64,000 nucleotides of DNA, taken from Thiomicrorhabdus arctica DSM 13458. Its GTDB lineage: Bacteria; Pseudomonadota; Gammaproteobacteria; Thiomicrospirales; Thiomicrospiraceae. The position numbers were made by a program, and so were the translations under genes. Positions 62,332 through 64,000 of this stretch are shown piece after piece (positions within the stretch are counted from its first letter, which is position 1; every line of letters begins with the position of its first letter). The notes under the pieces are model-generated. The model was not told where the DNA came from. It was given only the letters and a program-made list of their open reading frames with translations, and did not search any database. Where the stretch lies: contig NZ_KB905899.1 of the NCBI RefSeq assembly GCF_000381085.1, positions 1,612,001 through 1,676,000 on the forward strand, in the 5' to 3' direction.

Positions 62332-63480
62332 TTACGAAATCCTTCGCCAACGCCCTGCGGACATCGCCTCAATATCGCCTGATAATTCTAACATTATCAA
62401 TTGCCCTTGAATCGCTGAAACAGGGCTTTTACTTAAAACAGCCAACTCATCCAAACCAATCGGTTCATAACCAATATGCTCTAAAATAGGTTGTTTCGAT
62501 GAATCCAGTTTATTACCCTTGCTCTGCAATTCAAACGGTAACTGCTTACTGTTAGAAACGGTCTGCTGGGGCTCCAAGGAGAACTGAATCAAAGCTGACA
62601 GTTCCTCAAAAACATCTTGTCCAGACTCTACCAACTTTGCCCCCTGCTTAATCAGCTGATGACAGCCTTTCGCTAAAGGGTTATTGATCGATCCCGGCAC
62701 GGCAAAGACCTCCCGACCTTGTTCAATGGCCGTTTTCGCCGTAATCAAAGATCCACTTTTTAAAGCCGCTTCAACCACCAGCGTGCCCACACTCAAACCA
62801 CTGATAATGCGATTACGGCGTGGGAAATTGAATGCTAAAGGAGGTGTTCCCAAGGGAAACTCTGAAATCATCACCCCCTCTTCAGCAATTTGTCGTGCTA
62901 GAGCTTGATTGGCAGCAGGATAGATACGATCCAAGCCAGTACCAATCACCGCAACGGTTTTACCTAAGCCTTGTAGACCACCTTGATGTGCCGCAGCATC
63001 AATACCTAAAGCCAATCCACTGGTAATCGTCAGCCCTTGATTGGAAAGATGCTGAGCAAAGTCCTTAGCAATATTCACCCCTTGCTTAGAAGCATGACGA
63101 CTGCCGACAATCGCCAGCTGTGGGTCTTTTAGTAAGGCTACATTTCCTCTGACTGATAATAAAATCGGGGCATCATCAATTGAGGCAAGCAACTCTGGAT
63201 AACCAGCAGAACCAATAGGCAGGTAACTTTGCAAAGGCCGCTCGGCCCATTCCAGAGCCAAATCGACCAGACCTGCTCGTTCTGTTAACATGAAACTTTC
63301 CAACTGCTTTTTAGAGAGAATCTCACTGTTTCTCCACTCAGCTTCACCGGCACTCACCGCAGTCGAAATCGAGCCAAAATAGACCAGAATATCTTGCAGC
63401 TGTTTTAAAGAAACATGGCTCAAGTGCAAGGCTAGTAAACTAGGAAGGTCAAAGCTGGGTAAATCAGAAAAATTTGACAT
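62332..63480 (-). CDS. dprA: DNA-processing protein DprA
   Basis: Loads RecA on incoming single-stranded DNA in natural transformation. The 382 residues have the Rossmann-like core: LAIVGSRHASKQG, TSGLALGIDAAAH, GTGLDRIYPAAN, SEFPLGTPP, FPRRNRIISGLS, and a C-terminal winged-helix-like DML1 region. It faces def (divergent), the usual gammaproteobacterial order. With comM, it supports a competence role. Confidence 0.94.
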   Translation of the reverse strand: MSNFSDLPSFDLPSLLALHLSHVSLKQLQDILVYFGSISTAVSAGEAEWRNSEILSKKQLESFMLTERAGLVDLALEWAERPLQSYLPIGSAGYPELLASIDDAPILLSVRGNVALLKDPQLAIVGSRHASKQGVNIAKDFAQHLSNQGLTITSGLALGIDAAAHQGGLQGLGKTVAVIGTGLDRIYPAANQALARQIAEEGVMISEFPLGTPPLAFNFPRRNRIISGLSVGTLVVEAALKSGSLITAKTAIEQGREVFAVPGSINNPLAKGCHQLIKQGAKLVESGQDVFEELSALIQFSLEPQQTVSNSKQLPFELQSKGNKLDSSKQPILEHIGYEPIGLDELAVLSKSPVSAIQGQLIMLELSGDIEAMSAGRWRRIS

Positions 63481-63539
63481 AGTTCGCTATAATATGAGAA
63501 TTAATTAAACCAAGTATAACTGAAGCATAAAACAACACT

Positions 63540-64000
63540 ATGGAAAAACTTGATATCGTTCTCTACCCTGAAGCAGGCTTAAGAGAAATCTGCGCACCCA
63601 TCCCAGAAATGACGGATGACTTAGACAAACTCATCGATGATATGTTCTATACGATGTATGATGCACCCGGCATCGGTTTAGCGGCACCCCAAATTGCCGT
63701 ACAACAACGTTTAATTGTCGTAGACATCTCGGAAAGTAATGATCAACCAATTGCGTTACTCAATCCAGAAATCATTAAAAGCGCTGGCACGATAGAGTGG
63801 GAAGAAGGCTGCCTCTCAATGCCGGGTATTTACGCCAGTGTCACACGGCCTAGTGATATTTTGGTTCGAGGCATGAATCGTGAAGGCAAAATGATTGAAT
63901 TCGAAGCCAGTGAGCTATTGGCCGTTTGTATTCAACATGAAATTGATCACCTGAATGGCAAAATGTTTATTGACCATCTTTCGGGTCTGAAACGTGCCCG
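63540..64000 (+). CDS. def: Peptide deformylase, N-terminal part (cut by window edge)
   Basis: Removes the formyl group from new proteins. About 153 codons are visible, nearly the whole protein; the end is outside the window. The metal-binding motifs are present: GIGLAAPQI, EGCLSMPG and QHEIDHLNGKMF (Cys and two His). It starts at the ATG 60 bases from dprA, in the usual divergent arrangement. Confidence 0.95.
   Translation, partial: MEKLDIVLYPEAGLREICAPIPEMTDDLDKLIDDMFYTMYDAPGIGLAAPQIAVQQRLIVVDISESNDQPIALLNPEIIKSAGTIEWEEGCLSMPGIYASVTRPSDILVRGMNREGKMIEFEASELLAVCIQHEIDHLNGKMFIDHLSGLKRA

Overview
The window looks like chromosome of a gammaproteobacterial sulfur-oxidising autotroph, most like the Thiomicrospira/Thiomicrorhabdus/Hydrogenovibrio group. 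This is inferred from gene content (a Tat-exported SoxB, a transketolase, a PuuD-like membrane protein, typical gammaproteobacterial housekeeping genes) and from moderate-to-low GC; no rRNA or other phylogenetic marker is present to prove it. I see no rRNA, tRNA, intact insertion sequence, prophage or CRISPR array.

Layout. 1-8.3 kb (minus strand): 5' part of transketolase, an RND pump with its adaptor, cca, and an NDUFA9-like NAD(P)-binding protein. 8.4-15 kb (plus): ycgL, a Mn-type superoxide dismutase, a PuuD-like membrane protein behind a perfect FNR-type box, a DUF6502/DUF5666 pair read from an apparently leaderless promoter, a thioredoxin-fold protein and glycerate kinase. 15.1-18.7 kb: a Pho-box-driven operon of a BtaA-like (DUF3419) enzyme, a GNAT-like protein and a PlcP/LpxH-like metallophosphoesterase. 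I read it as phosphate-starvation membrane-lipid remodelling. 18.7-26.4 kb: a DEDDh exonuclease, hisI, a large hybrid histidine kinase, and an Aer-type PAS chemoreceptor with an apparent one-base frameshift near its start and a heptanucleotide repeat at its stop codon. 26.4-32 kb: truD, a lipoprotein, a Tim44-like protein, an outer-membrane barrel protein and a methyltransferase whose 3' end is duplicated on the far side of the barrel gene.

32-38.2 kb is a sulfur locus: soxB and a DUF4395 gene face a TtrS/TtrR-like two-component system across an intergenic region with several dyads. 38.5-42 kb: rep and an iron-type alcohol dehydrogenase. 42.1-51.9 kb is a Lap-type biofilm module: OmpA-like protein, LapG protease, LapD c-di-GMP receptor, type I secretion ATPase, adaptor, a LuxR-type regulator and a TolC-like pore. 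The giant adhesin these proteins would export is not in the window. 52-64 kb is mostly housekeeping: a TauE/DsbD_2-like membrane protein, comM, ubiK, a diguanylate cyclase, a SPOR protein, argS, topA, a receiver/ATPase protein, dprA and the start of def.

Running through everything is a 12-bp palindrome, ACCAGGCCTGGT, with seven perfect copies and several near copies, both between and inside genes. It is far more frequent than chance allows and is not a known named element to me. The strongest leads are this palindrome, the Pho-box lipid operon without an adjacent BtaB methyltransferase, and the SoxB/TtrSR-like divergon.
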